Source: Cryptococcus deneoformans JEC21 (Eukaryota; Basidiomycota; Tremellomycetes; Tremellales; Cryptococcaceae). From it: 64,000 bases of DNA. The DNA lies in assembly GCF_000091045.1 (NCBI RefSeq), contig NC_006683.1, positions 1 through 64,000 of the forward strand, read 5' to 3'. Positions 1 to 10,818 of this stretch are shown one piece after another. The notes beneath the pieces were generated by a model. The model was given only the letters and a program-made list of their open reading frames with translations, searched no databases and had not been told where the DNA came from. The position numbers and the translations under genes were made by a program. Within the stretch, counting starts at the first letter, position 1. Each line of letters starts with the position of its first letter.

Positions 1-69
1 TAACCTCCTAACCCCCTAACCCCCTAACCCCCCCTAACCCCCTAACCCCCTAACCCCCTAACCCCCTAA
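1..69. repeat. Telomere repeat array
   Basis: About eight units of TAACCCCC with small length variants (TAACCTCC first, one unit with two extra C). Read outward this is TTAGGGGG, the telomere repeat type known from Cryptococcus. The C-rich strand at the 5' end means base 1 is at or very near the physical chromosome end. The array stops at AAGTTGTT. Confidence 0.95.
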
Positions 70-150
70 GTTGTTTATTTAAGTAGTTTCTTTAATTCGG
101 GTACCACACACGACAACCCAATAAATTAAACAACGAAAAATGCAACCTCT

Positions 151-167
151 ATAACCCCCTAACCCTT
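151..167. repeat. Short interstitial telomeric repeat
   Basis: Two telomere-like units (AACCCCCTAACCC) sit 80 bp inside the terminal array, after an AT-rich spacer. They are in the same orientation as the terminal repeat. They may mark an old chromosome end or a healing event. Confidence 0.75.
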
Positions 168-169
168 GT

Positions 170-1250
170 CCTATTTTATTCTCGCCTTATCTATCGGCGG
201 GGGGCCGTCGGGGGCCCTTCGGCCATCCTTCCTCTCCTCTCTCTTCGGTTTATTATACTCGGCCTCTTTATCATACTCCACTCTCGCGCGTTCTCCCTCT
301 CCTTTCTTCCTTTCCCCACTCGTTTCTCCTGTTTATTATACTCGGCCATCGCGCCTTCTCTCTCTCCTCTCTCATCTCTCCTGCCTTCAACAATTCCTTC
401 CCACTTTGCCGTCTTTCCTTCCATTCTCATTTATACTCACCCTCTTTATCATACTTGTCCTTTTATTCTCGCCTTATTTATCGGCGGGGGGCCCTCCGGG
501 GGGCCGTCGGGGGGGCCGTCGGCCATCCTTCCTCTCCTCTCTCTTCGGTTTATTATACTCGGCCTCTTTATCGTACTCGGCTGTCGCGCGTTCTTCCTCT
601 CCTTTCTTCCTTTCCCCACCCGTCTCTCCTGCTTTCGACACTTGTTCCTTCTTTCCTCACTCTCTTCTCACTCCCTCTCCTTTCTTCTTTTACCCATTCC
701 TCTCTCCGTCTCACGCCTTCGTATTATCCTCTCCGCAATCGTTCACCAGCTGCCGTATTCTTATTCAACCTCGTCTCATTCCCATTTCCTCTTCCCATTT
801 CCTGTTCTCACGTCCCCTCTTCTTTCGCCCACTCGTCCCTACTTCGCATTAGCCTTCCGACAACTGCCCTTTCTTTCTGCACTCCCCTCTCATTCCCATT
901 TCCTCTCCTACTTGTCATTCTCCTTATCCTTTCCTCTTTCGTTTACTCGTCTATCCTTCACACTATGCTTTCGACAACCGGCACCCTTTCCTCATTCTCT
1001 TCTCATTCTCATTCCCTCTTCTCACCTCTTACTCTCGCTCTCCTTTCTTGTTTTACCCATTCCTCTTGTTATCCTTTCACCAACTGTTCACCACCTGGTG
1101 TACACCGGCCAATCGATCATTGTGCATTCTCCCAACCCATTCTTGTTCTGCCCACCCGTCTCTCTGTCTCCTTATCCTTTTTACGCTTTCAACAACTGTT
1201 CATCAGCTCGTGAAACAGCCCCCGTACACCAACCGATCGATCCTTGTGCT
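170..1250. repeat. Pyrimidine-rich subtelomeric repeat block
   Basis: The top strand is strongly C+T rich. A segment starting near 171 (CTCGCCTTATC, then a GGCGGGGGGCC-type G-run, then a long CT stretch) recurs 287 bp later near 458 with few changes. A second motif (TTTCGACA, CT-rich run, TTTTACCCATTCCTCT) occurs near 630-710 and again near 967-1068. The open frames here are low-complexity Ser/Leu/Phe/Pro strings in several overlapping frames, which is what CT-rich repeats give, so no gene is called. Confidence 0.8.
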
Positions 1251-1595
1251 CGGTGATATCACTCGCTGTCTTGTTATATCACTCGCTGTCCTGTTATTTG
1301 TCCCTTCGGTGCACTGCTATGTCACCCTTCCAAGCAACCTTGTGCAACTGCCAATGTTCAAGCTGACATATGCATCAATCCATAGTCTCAGTCCGATCCG
1401 TATGCGTAGTGCCGGCACGCAATACATAGCTCATACTCTACGACAACGACCACTACAGTCTGAAAGAACAGACTCACCCATATTCCACGCTCTCCCACCG
1501 TGTATTCTCCCACCTATCCTGCCTATCTCCCCTTGCATCATCTCCTGCCCTTCCATATATCCCATGCCGCCTCTACTGCTATTGAATGTCGAGTA

Positions 1596-1700
1596 AATGA
1601 GCCAGCGTCGGGGAATAGCCGAGTGGATGAGTCGAGTGTGATGGGGTAGCTGAGTGAATGAGCCGGGTGTGATCGGGTGCGATGGAGTAGCCGCCGAGTG
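1596..1700. repeat. Degenerate ~31-bp tandem repeat
   Basis: Three to four imperfect units of the form GAGTGnATGAGCCGnGTGTGATnGGGTAGC follow one another. All share ATGAG, a GTGTGAT-like core and AGTAGC/GTAGCC. The block sits at the inner edge of the CT-rich subtelomeric repeats. No coding role is seen. Confidence 0.6.
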
Positions 1701-3842
1701 TAGAGTCGGTGGTGAGAAAAATGAATTCGAGTGCAGCATGCGGCGTCGGATGCAGTCGAGGGTGAAGAACAAAAAACCCTATACAGTAGTTAGCGCTATC
1801 GCAACCGGTGACGAGATAAACAGTCATGCTCACCATACAGCAGACTAAGATGCATCAGCATTGACTTTTGCCATGAGGATAGACATGGACGTTACCGCAA
1901 GTTCCCTCCGCCCCACACCGTATACTCTCAATCGCGAGCCTTAATGACCATCATCTTGCCATTCACACGCCCATATCGCATGCTCTCCCATCGTGTATTT
2001 TCCCACCTATCTTGCATCCTCTCCTGTCCTTTCATATATCCCAATGCGGCATCCTTTCCTCCGACGTATCATCCACCCTCTTTTCCTTCTTCTTGTTCTG
2101 CTTCTTCCCAGGCTGGAGGTGTAAAATATCACCGTCGAGCTCTTTGAGAGACAGGTCGGATTCGTAAACGGTGCGGTGACAGGCTGCCGTGTCGCTGGAT
2201 CGAGCTATCATCTGATGCAGTTGTGAGTAGTGACCTGTCGACGGTGGTCACAGGCGCCGTCTTGTGTGGGAAATATGGCAGGGGTATGTTATAGATATGT
2301 ATATGTATGAAAGAGGAACTGAGATGATTCGCCGCGACGACGGAGCTGGGCGTAACGACCCACGGTTGTATCATAAGTACTTATTATTACATAATAATCC
2401 CCTTTACATAACCAACAATCTGCTCCGCACAACACGGCACCATGCGTTTCTCTTTCGTGACTTTCTTTTCATTCCCGTCACTTCTTCTCCGTGACGACGA
2501 ACATCGCTACGTTCCCATCAAAGAAGTCATCTTCTATCACCGTCCGTCGACCCACCGCTTCTATTCTATTCTACAACATGACGCTCCCTGGCATTCTTCA
2601 TTCGCCTTGCATCCAACGAGCTTCCCCAAAGTGACACTCCTCGCCCCTCATCACCACCGCTGCGCGACGACGTCGGGTAACATGATATCCTTTCCCGAGA
2701 GGTTCGCCTCGACGGAGGCCCTTATGGGTTGACGCAAGGATGGTGCATCTCTCTTTTGAGATCACTTTGCCTCGGGATTCGTGCCAACTGACCGAATCAA
2801 GCGGCGGTGTTGATGTCTCCGCTGTTCGCCAGTACTCTCTCTCGTCCTCTTCCCTTCGACCTAGGGCAATCTCGCATATAGGTAGAGAGCGTCACGTCAC
2901 AGATCGCCTGGTAAGTCCCATTCCCTCTCATTATCCATTCCGCATCCCAGTCCCATTCTCTCTCATCGTCGACCCCACATGCTAATATACCATCACAGCC
3001 CGTGTCTTTTTCCGAGCCCAGTCCTTACTCGAATCCAGACCAGCCGTGCGACGCACTCAACCAAGAGAGCAATCAGTACGGGAGAGAAATGGATTACCTG
3101 TTCGCCCATCTCTTTATTTCACGCCGGAAACAAACTCGCAAACTATGCAACAAAGCAAGTGGACGAGTCAAACAGAGATCACAGAGGTCACTCTCAGACA
3201 TTTAATCGACATGACCGTCTTGTCTCTTTGGAGAAGAGTGGTAATAAGGGCTGGTTGCTCAGTGCGCCGTTACTTGTAAGTCTGGTTACGCTGCGAATCA
3301 ACGTCTTAAGGCTAACAGGATATCTACAGGCTGCCTCTCGGGCTGGTCAATTATCTGTCGCGAAAGCACAAATGCCAATCAACTCTTACACCGGGTGAGT
3401 TCACCGTTGTTTTCCGCTGCTTTCCCCAAGCTGAGACAGATTCTTTCAGTGGATGATTGGAAAACAAGCAGTAACACCGTACGCGCTGCTCGTGGAGCAA
3501 GCGTCAAGTGTACCCAAAATTTGCAATAGGACGGACTGAACATCGACCCAATAACACTTACACCAGTCGGTAAGCCGCTACCAGTCCCTCTCAGTCGTCT
3601 CAGAGGTCTAACGCCCGAGTGTTCCAGCTGCCTTCTTCCTGCCGTGACTCCCATCATTGCCACGCTGCGTCTCAACTCTTGAGTAGGATTATGTGTCCCA
3701 TCTCTACGTATACCTATCAGTCTCTTCTTCTGCCAAACGTCTATCGCGTTCTGCCTTTCCACTTCAGTCGTTGAGACGCTATATCTTATCTTGGTGTCAT
3801 CTCTGAAGTGTATTATCTCTCGCTTCCCTTGGGCATGACGAG
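1701..3842. other. Subtelomeric stretch without a supported gene
   Basis: Only short, unrelated open frames are present. A few splice-like junctions occur (GTAAGT near 2910, CACAG near 2996), so a decayed spliced gene around 2740-3400 is possible. I recognise no protein family in any frame. Confidence 0.5.
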
Positions 3843-4050
3843 TTGTGCCGCTCCCTGAATCCATGGACTCAACGACGCCACGACGCTATCAGCCAAACAA
3901 TACACCAACATCTCAACCAGGTTAAGGGCACTGTTGTCAAAGTTGAGCCTCCTACCCTCACAGGCCAGCGGAAGAACGACCTGAGGGTCAGAGGAACAAG
4001 CTCTCTCGCCTTTTGCCGACTACGACTTGAAGGTGTACTCTCTGGGTGAT
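3843..4050 (+). mobile_element. Reverse-transcriptase-like relic, copy 1
   Basis: Translates to a fragment with CRS, RRHDAISQTIHQHL and KNDLRVRG. The same order (CRS, RHD, DLRVRG) is found in copy 3 further right. A C..CG / RHD / DLRVRG string is typical of the region after the polymerase domain in LINE-type reverse-transcriptase proteins of basidiomycetes; that assignment is from family knowledge and no polymerase motif is present here. Copy 1 is clearly more diverged from copies 2 and 3 than they are from each other. It has no intact start or end. Confidence 0.45.
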
Positions 4051-4143
4051 CAATAAGCTCGAAGCACTGCAGTACCTGCCTCGCCGAACTGTAAGGTCGC
4101 CGACTTTTGTTTTGGCGGATGCGTGAGGTGGCTGGATAAGGTT

Positions 4144-4400
4144 GGCTCAACGCCGCCACGACTCTATCAACCGAATAATCCACCGTGGCCTGCAGAGCAT
4201 CGAAGGGGCGATTGTATCCATTGAGCCGAGAACACTTGAGGGGCAGAGGAGGAATGCCAACGCGAACTCTGTTCTTCTATGTGGGAGCATCAGCAAACAA
4301 CCATCCTCGAAGGCTTGAATGATCCTGCACGCAAGAGACTCATAGAAAATGCATCCAAGATCGGCAAACGCTGGTTCAATGTGATTGATTCCCTACTTCC
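4144..4400 (+). mobile_element. Reverse-transcriptase-like relic, copy 2
   Basis: Bases 4144-4257 are nearly identical to 4543-4657 in copy 3, with only a handful of substitutions over about 114 bp. This points to a recent duplication or two insertions of one element. After the break, 4303-4390 encodes ARKRLIENASKIGKRWFNVI, a piece that would lie upstream of the C..CG motif in such proteins, so the order has been rearranged. Frames are broken by stops. Confidence 0.45.
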
Positions 4401-4439
4401 AGCCACTTCGTTTATCCAACCAAGAGGTCGCAACCGGTC

Positions 4440-5013
4440 TCCATGATCGAACGTTGGTCGGATCTTCAATTGCCATCTGCTCCTTCTGTGGTTCCGACTC
4501 TCCCCTCGGCCGCGACGAACTTTGCCGCTCCAGAAACTCCTGGGCTCAACACCGCCACGACTCTATCAACCGCATAATCCACCGTGGCCTGCAGAGCATC
4601 GAAGGGGTGATTGTATCTATTGAGCCGAGAACACTTGAGGGGCAGAGGAGGAATGACCTGAGAGTTCGGGGCAGGTGTGGGCTGCATGCGACGGATTATG
4701 ACCTGAAGGTATATTGCCTCAACGACCGCGATGCAAGAAGCACAAAGAGCGCAAAACTGCCTTCCACCATGTCCTCAACCGATGTTTCTCCTGGCTGGAC
4801 AAAGTCAGTGAAAATGCAACCAAGAAGGCGCCGGCGACCTACTCTGGGATATTCAAAGCGGTGGTGATGTCTACAGGGGGGATAGTGAGCAGGGAAACGG
4901 CAGACGAGATGCGGAGATGGACGAAGGAAATGGGGCCGGCGACATTTGAGGGGATGATGAGGAAAATTAGTCTAGAACTGGTGAGGGCAAGAGCTAGGAT
5001 GTTTACGATGTGA
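4440..5013 (+). mobile_element. Reverse-transcriptase-like relic, copy 3 (C-terminal end)
   Basis: The most complete copy. One frame gives ICSFCG, then RHDSINRIIHRGL, SIEPRTLEGQRRNDLRVRG and TDYDLKVY. After a frame change near 4715 a second frame gives MSTGGIVSRETADE and ISLELVRARARMFTM and ends in a stop at 5011-5013. This is the zinc-binding tail and extreme C-terminus expected of a LINE-type reverse transcriptase. The catalytic domain is absent and the frame is broken, so it is a dead remnant. A link to the Cryptococcus telomere-associated retroelement Cnl1 is possible but unproven. Confidence 0.5.
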
Positions 5014-5098
5014 TTCCTCTGTACCCTTACTCTTGGCCTGAAAATGAGATCCGTTGCTTGTAATGCATACTAGGGATAAGAGAGAAGATATGATATGC

Positions 5099-7239
5099 TC
5101 AATGCATAATGAACAAGTTCTGATCTATGCTTTGTGCACCGCCTGCTCCTTCTACGAAAGGAGATACAAGGGTGTTGAATGTCATAGCCAAAGTCTCTGC
5201 CTGTGGACACGCACTGAATCGACCAAGCACTTCTTGACACAGATGGACCCTCCTCAATATATCTTCGAGTGTCGCCTCTTCCAACTCCACTTGAGAGCGC
5301 TGCTCAATCCAGCAGTAAATCAAGACAATACAGGTCTTGAAAACTCTGTGGAGATGGATCCAGTGGCGGATTACATGATCTTCTGATGTATAATGGGCAT
5401 ATAGATCTAGTGAAATACAGGCAGATTGGTAAAGGGTGTCGATATAAGCTGAAGATACGCGCGGGAGAAGGGATGACGGCTGGTGGAGCGTGATCATCAT
5501 GTCATGGTAGAACATATCGTCCAAGCACTACATTAAGATCAGTAGATGCCCAACCCCTACGGCAGCAACTTTAAGATCCAATCACACCTACCTGGCGCTT
5601 GATGACGCTATCCGAAAGACGAACAAACGCCGCCTTCAGTGGGCTTGCACAATACCATAGCTGAACTTGGTTGACGAAATTGGCTACTATCTGCTCGCCA
5701 TTCTCATTAGGCCGTACAGACGGAGAGTACAGTGATTCATGGATTTGACCCAAAAGTCGCCTACCAATGATGGCATGGCACAGCTCAGACGATGGGCTCG
5801 GGCCGGTGGTGGGCGGGCAAATAGGATGCTAATGCACCAAGTCAGTTAGGCCGCCAGCCAGAAATGAACCACGTTTTGCTCACGTCAATATCGATATCAT
5901 CATCCCGTATAGATGGAGGATATCCAAAGCAAGACAGCACTAGACGATCTAGGACATATAATGTCCAAAAGATGTTTTTCCGTTGCTCGTTGAACCGCTC
6001 AACGGTGGGTGGGTCCATTGTGACTAGATATGGCGGCAGGAATATCTCGTCTTTACGATGCAGGTTGATAGCTATAGCTGTGTGGGAAGCCATGCCAAGG
6101 ATGCGCCAAACATTCAGATCCGACTCATATATCGCTACCGATGCAAGAAGTGTGAGAGCTTGGACGCAAGTCTATCATTGCCTGTAGTTAGCAGATATTG
6201 GCAAGGGCGACCTACTACATACCAGATCTTCATGAACCAGAATGTGGGGTATCTCCATCATCGCCATTTTTCTGTACCGTCTCCAAGCTGTGAGATCAGT
6301 CTTCTTGTATCCAAGGATGCCCGATAGATAGACAACAATGAAAAGCCTGAAACGACTGGCATAGTAATCGGAATTGGATAGACCTTCCTCCGAGTACACA
6401 AGCTTGGCATCATGTTCTAGTTGCTGAAAACTGGTCACTTGATGCGAGAACTTGTGATCTCCAGTGTAGCGCTTGACAAGCTCTATTGCGTCTTCAAAGG
6501 ACAGTATGTTGAGTGACTGGACTCTCGTACTGAAAGGGGTCTCTGGGGCAGGGGTAACTTGTATCGAGTTGAACGTCGAGAGGTCCACTCGCAAGTGGTC
6601 ATCAATAGTCTGTAACGGCAATGGCGTCATATACAGGAATGTCTCCGGATAACAGTGATTCAGTGGTGTGTGACGGACGACATGGGAAAAGACGTTGGGG
6701 ATGGAAGATATTGTTGACTTTTGACGGCTTTGGCAAAGGAAGGATGCCTGATCGTCGGTTTCTGATAAGGGAGGAACAGAGGGCGGCTGGGGATGATATT
6801 GTCCCCGTGCGGGCAAAGCTTGCCCCGTCGGTATAGTCACTATGTCTGCCCATTGAGGATCAACCTTTATGACAATGTCCTCGAGCCATGCTATCCGATT
6901 CTTGAGAGAGCGGATCTCCCTTTATATCAATCTATTAGTATGGATAGCAAATATAGAACGGAACTCCTCACTCGATGAGACCCTGATCGTGGTTTTTGTT
7001 ATATACTTGGCACTCGGCGTTTGCTCTCTCACATGCACCACATCTTGGAAGAGCTCGATTACACTGGGTGCGATCAGTCAGCACATCAAGCTTATCAAAT
7101 AATCTACAGCATTACTCATAGATATCTTTCTCACCTTTCGTTTTCTGAGATGGCACCGAACGCAAGCTTGGGCTCGTGGTGCATATGCAGGAGGAGAGGG
7201 CCGGGCGTCTTCTAAAGATGTAGATGATAAGCTAGACAT
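5099..7239 (-). CDS. Zn2Cys6 fungal transcription factor
   Basis: A nuclear regulator with an N-terminal binuclear zinc cluster and a fungal-type middle domain. The start ATG is at 7237-7239. The zinc cluster is split by an intron: CVRCHLRKRK, then CNRALPRCGACERANAEC. A second short intron follows, then a linker/coiled segment EIRSLKNRIAWLEDIV. The middle domain shows RKNIFWTLYVLDRLVLSCFG and PPSIRDDDIDID near 5860-6000, the usual Fungal_trans signature. The last exon holds FYHDMMITLHQPSSLLP and ends at 5099. All cluster cysteines are present and spliced frames stay open. It lies upstream of, and on the same strand as, the permease at 8.3-10.1 kb, so it may control that permease and the neighbouring oxidase (inference). 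Target and inducer are unknown. Confidence 0.85.
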
Positions 7240-8162
7240 TGCTGTGGTGGGAGCTGGGAGATGGTGATAGACGACGGCGACAAGATGATCTAGCTATCAG
7301 CTGCGACAATACTGTATAGACATTGTCAGACTCAGTAATTTGAACCAAGCTCAATTTTTGGCAAATGGAGTGTGATGTAGAACATAAATACAGTCATGCA
7401 CGCATCCTACTTGCAGAAAACGGGATCTTCATCAGCGAAAAGTCCGGAGACTTATTTAAAAGCTCCTATTTAGTTAATCGACCTGTGTGACTAATAAATG
7501 CAGTACGTAACAACGAATACCTTGGGGGAGTTGAGGATATTTTTATAATTCATTTCAAATTAGGTTTTTACCGTTTATCTTTTTCCTTGACATTTATTAC
7601 TGTACGTACCAGCCGACGGTTCACTCCTAACTGCAAGCCTCCATCTTCTGCAGTCCCCTATACCTCTGCAGCATAGTTTCGGCATGTAAACACAGGCACT
7701 GATCTCGAATATTCAGGGCATCTTCAACTTGTCTCAAGACCGATGTATTCTTTACCTGAGTCGTTGGCTTGTGCGAGTCCAGCATAGCCAGCAATCATAC
7801 TAAAGAAACAGATCTGGTTCTAAGAAAAGAATGGGAAATGATGGAAGCGTGAAGCATGCATATATATATATATAAATAGAGCCGGCAGAAACAGGGGAAA
7901 TTGTCTAATACCAGGTATTTTTTAATGCTAAATTACCGAAAATTACTAAATAGTTCTGAAGTTCTTGTCCTGCAAGACCAAACATAAACGCCCAATAGTT
8001 TGGTTCATTATTACCTAGCACAGTGCCACCAATAGACTCGCTTTTGTCCCATGTATTTATGACCGCTGCCACTCTCTTCTTCGTTTGCTGTCGTACACAA
8101 GATATAAGACAGGTTTTCGTACAAAGCACCGTCTTTGCATGTTTGTCATACACAGATTCGCT
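7240..8162. other. Intergenic region, no supported gene
   Basis: AT-rich. It holds the likely promoter of the Zn2Cys6 gene (first few hundred bases) and a (TA)n run at 7860-7875. An open frame on the minus strand at 7905-8153 resembles no family I know and is not called. Confidence 0.6.
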
Positions 8163-8234
8163 ACAAATTCTGTTTATCCTATAAATTCTGCTTATCTTTA
8201 CAAATCCTACTTATCCTACAAGTTCTGCTTATCC
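8163..8234. repeat. 18-bp tandem repeat, four units
   Basis: Four imperfect units of the form ACAAATTCTGCTTATCCT are set head to tail, just downstream of the stop of the minus-strand permease gene. The unit ends in TTATCC. It may lie in the 3' UTR or terminator region. Confidence 0.75.
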
Positions 8235-8269
8235 TAGCTAGTAAAGGCATACTACCGGCATCGCACAGC

Positions 8270-10072
8270 TTATACAAAATAGCGGAAGAGAGGGTTCGAA
8301 GGTCCTGCACTCAAGACTTCAGTTGGGACATCGTTCGACGTCCAATTAACATTCTGAGCCTTGTTTCGTAGACGGTTCTGCCTTCCCATCCACAGACGCA
8401 TGAATACAATAAGGGTGATGCCGAGAACTTCAAGACAAGCCGTGATAATAAGGGGGATCACATAGTGTGGAGCCCACTCGTCTCGAAAGATGTTGGACGA
8501 TACCAAACCACCAGTGTTGGCAAGGAAGGTGAGCGACCCCACTCGGAATGCACGGCCATCTTCAGAAGGCTCATTGCACTGGTGCCAGCTGTGAAACAGG
8601 ATGGATGGGGTGAAGGAGCCCATGCTGATCAGGAAGGTAGCAAAGTAAGCGGGACCTTTGACGGATACGGGCAAGGCGGCGAGGAGGATACACCCGATGG
8701 TCACAAGAGTGAGTGCAGAGACCAGATGGAAACCTCGTTCGCGGAAGTGGTCTGAAGAGTAGGCGGTGATGAAGAGAACGACGGTACCACAGGCATAGGG
8801 TGCCACTGTGAACAGGTTTGTCTTGACTGTGGAATAACCAAAGCGTCCAATAATCTGAGTAAGGAAGCTAGAGGCCAGCGTGGTGGCTGTACCGTAGCAC
8901 ACGGCAATAACGGCAAAGACATAGTACTTGGGGTCTTTGAGAGGCTTGAAAAATGTCTTGTTTTGGAGCTTGGTGCCGACAGCTTGAGAGCCATCACGGA
9001 GGCACCTGAGGCGAGCAATCTTCTTTTGACGATCGTTGAGGAAAGTCGCCTTGGCCGGGCTGATGGGTAGGAGAAAAAAAATGATGATGGAGCAAGCCAC
9101 AGTAAAGCCCCCCTCGATACTGCTCTAGGATCAGCAATGGTCCCCAAAGATATTGAGTATAAAAACCAACAGGAAGAGAATCTGCCACCCTTTGAGAGAT
9201 GATTCGAGTTGGAAAACCCCATAGCCAATAAGGCCCGAAAAGGCACCAGATAGTGCATTGCACGAGTAAAAGGCAGCAATCCGCTGGATATAGATGTAAG
9301 TTCAGCTTGAACTTCAGCGTGCAGACTTTAAAAAAGGCCACTTACCATACCAAGCTCTCCACGAGTGTAGAATGTGGTAAGGTAATAGATCAGGGTCCCA
9401 GCAAAAGGGGCTTCAAAGACGCCCAGTACTGCACACAATGAGTCAGTTGGTATAAACAAACAACACTGGTATCTCAGGGGAGCCAACTCACAGCCACGAA
9501 CCGCAAGGCAGCCTGCATAATTGTTGACGGCTGCATTCACCATTGCCATCGTTCCCCACCCTAACATGATACCGGGAATGGTATAGCAAGGCCCAATCTT
9601 ACGGGTAAGCCACAAGCCGGGAACGCCAAAAGCACATAGGCATGTAAAGTAGACACATAACATTGTTGAGTAACCATTATTGGGGAAGTTCAGATCCTCT
9701 ACGAGACAGTCAGTGGCCAGTTGGATTTGTGTGTCATAGTTGACTGACCGGTCATGCCGGCTGACTTGGCATTTGACGCGTTGTTACGGTCAAGAGAATT
9801 GAAAAGATACGCCCACCATGCCAGAGGAAGGATGTGAAGATCGAATTTGCGGACGATGGCCTTGCTTTCTTCCTTGCTAATGCAATATCAGTTAAAGGTC
9901 GCGCGTATATGAGCATGATTGCTGATGCGACTTACGTGTAGTCATAGGAAGATAGATCAACGTCCTGGGGTTCCTCGACTTGGTGTTGTTCGGTCTCGAA
10001 GACCGTGGTGGTTATATCGAGGGCCTTTTCGTCGGCTTGAAGGTCGTTGCTGCCTTGATGTTTGATAGACAT
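8270..10072 (-). CDS. MFS permease, Dal5/Tna1 type (anion:cation symporter)
   Basis: A plasma-membrane proton symporter of the fungal allantoate/nicotinate permease group. The start is the ATG at 10070-10072 (MSIKHQG), the first in the frame with a cytosolic acidic N-terminus. Spliced exons give RKFDLHILPLAWWAYLFNSL, SLDRNNASNAK, LPxSP-type and ATTLASSFLTQIIGRFGY segments and end in NPLFRYFV, a classic C-terminal tail of this family. An apparent stop near 9120 is an intron: splicing GTTGGT...AGCAG restores WQILFLIEGGFTVAC, the expected motif after TM6. About twelve membrane segments can be laid out. Substrates in the family are small anions such as allantoate, nicotinate or dipeptides; the neighbouring oxidase suggests an amino-acid-like substrate (inference). 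Confidence 0.88.
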
Positions 10073-10818
10073 CTTAGATAGAGTACCCAGCAGGAACGAC
10101 AATTGTAGAGCTCGATTTAGCGGAACTAGAGACAAATTATGAAGTTGGCGGCAACTCTGACGAGAGAGAGGGGAGGCGAAAAGGGGACAAGCTAGCTGTA
10201 TTAGTAGTCGACAGACGGATGATTTGTCTCATGAGTTCGATTAAGTTAGCTTATTGCTCTTATCATGTGTTAAATGTTTGAGTATCGTTCATCTGTCAAC
10301 CTTCGGCTTTTCACCCGTTTGGCTGCTCGTGAACATGATGGTGAGTGGACCTGGTGCTCGTCCTTGCTGTCGAGGCCGCTGGCGGTCCTTCGCCCGCTTC
10401 GCCGTGTGCGGGCGGCGCCGTGCCGCCTTAAAGCTTGCAATTTGCTTACGTAACTACTGCTTCCTTTCGGGTTGGACGCCGCTCGGCTGGGCTAGATCGC
10501 TCCTTGCTAATAAATGCATGATCATAAATGGAACGCTATTCGGGCCTGGCTATTCGGGCCTGGTCCGCCATCAAGCGGCTATTCCTTATACGGGCAGCCA
10601 TAATTTTCCCTTCAGTACAGGATGTAGGAAATGACCCAACTGCGGTGCCGGTGCGCCGCCCTCTCGAACAGGGGCGATCAGTCGGCTGGCGCGATAACGA
10701 CGGAAATCTGGCTTGGCTAGCTATATAAAAGTCAAGAAGCAGAGCCGGCCCTTGTCGACCCCATGTCATCCACTTTTCCTCTACAACCTCCTCCGCATTT
10801 TTATATTTTACGCCAACA
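10073..10818. promoter_or_regulatory. Divergent promoter of permease and oxidase, with a GC-rich insert
   Basis: 746 bp lie between two divergently transcribed genes. The part at about 10340-10500 is much more GC-rich than its surroundings (GGCCGCTGGCGGTCC, GCGGGCGGCGCCGTGCC). Near 10540-10562 there is a tandem ATTCGGGCCTGGCT/ATTCGGGCCTGGTC. It looks like inserted sequence, but I can define no ends or target duplication. A TATATAAAAG box at 10723-10730 lies about 90 bp before the oxidase ATG. Confidence 0.55.

Noticed and set aside
191..1596. Several long overlapping open frames in the subtelomere
   Set aside because: They are low-complexity Ser/Leu/Phe/Pro strings open in several frames at once, caused by CT-rich repeats. 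No motifs, no codon bias.
9100..9150. Stop codons in the Dal5-type permease
   Set aside because: A GT-AG intron (GTTGGT...AGCAG) removes them and restores LFLIEGGFTVAC, the expected family motif.
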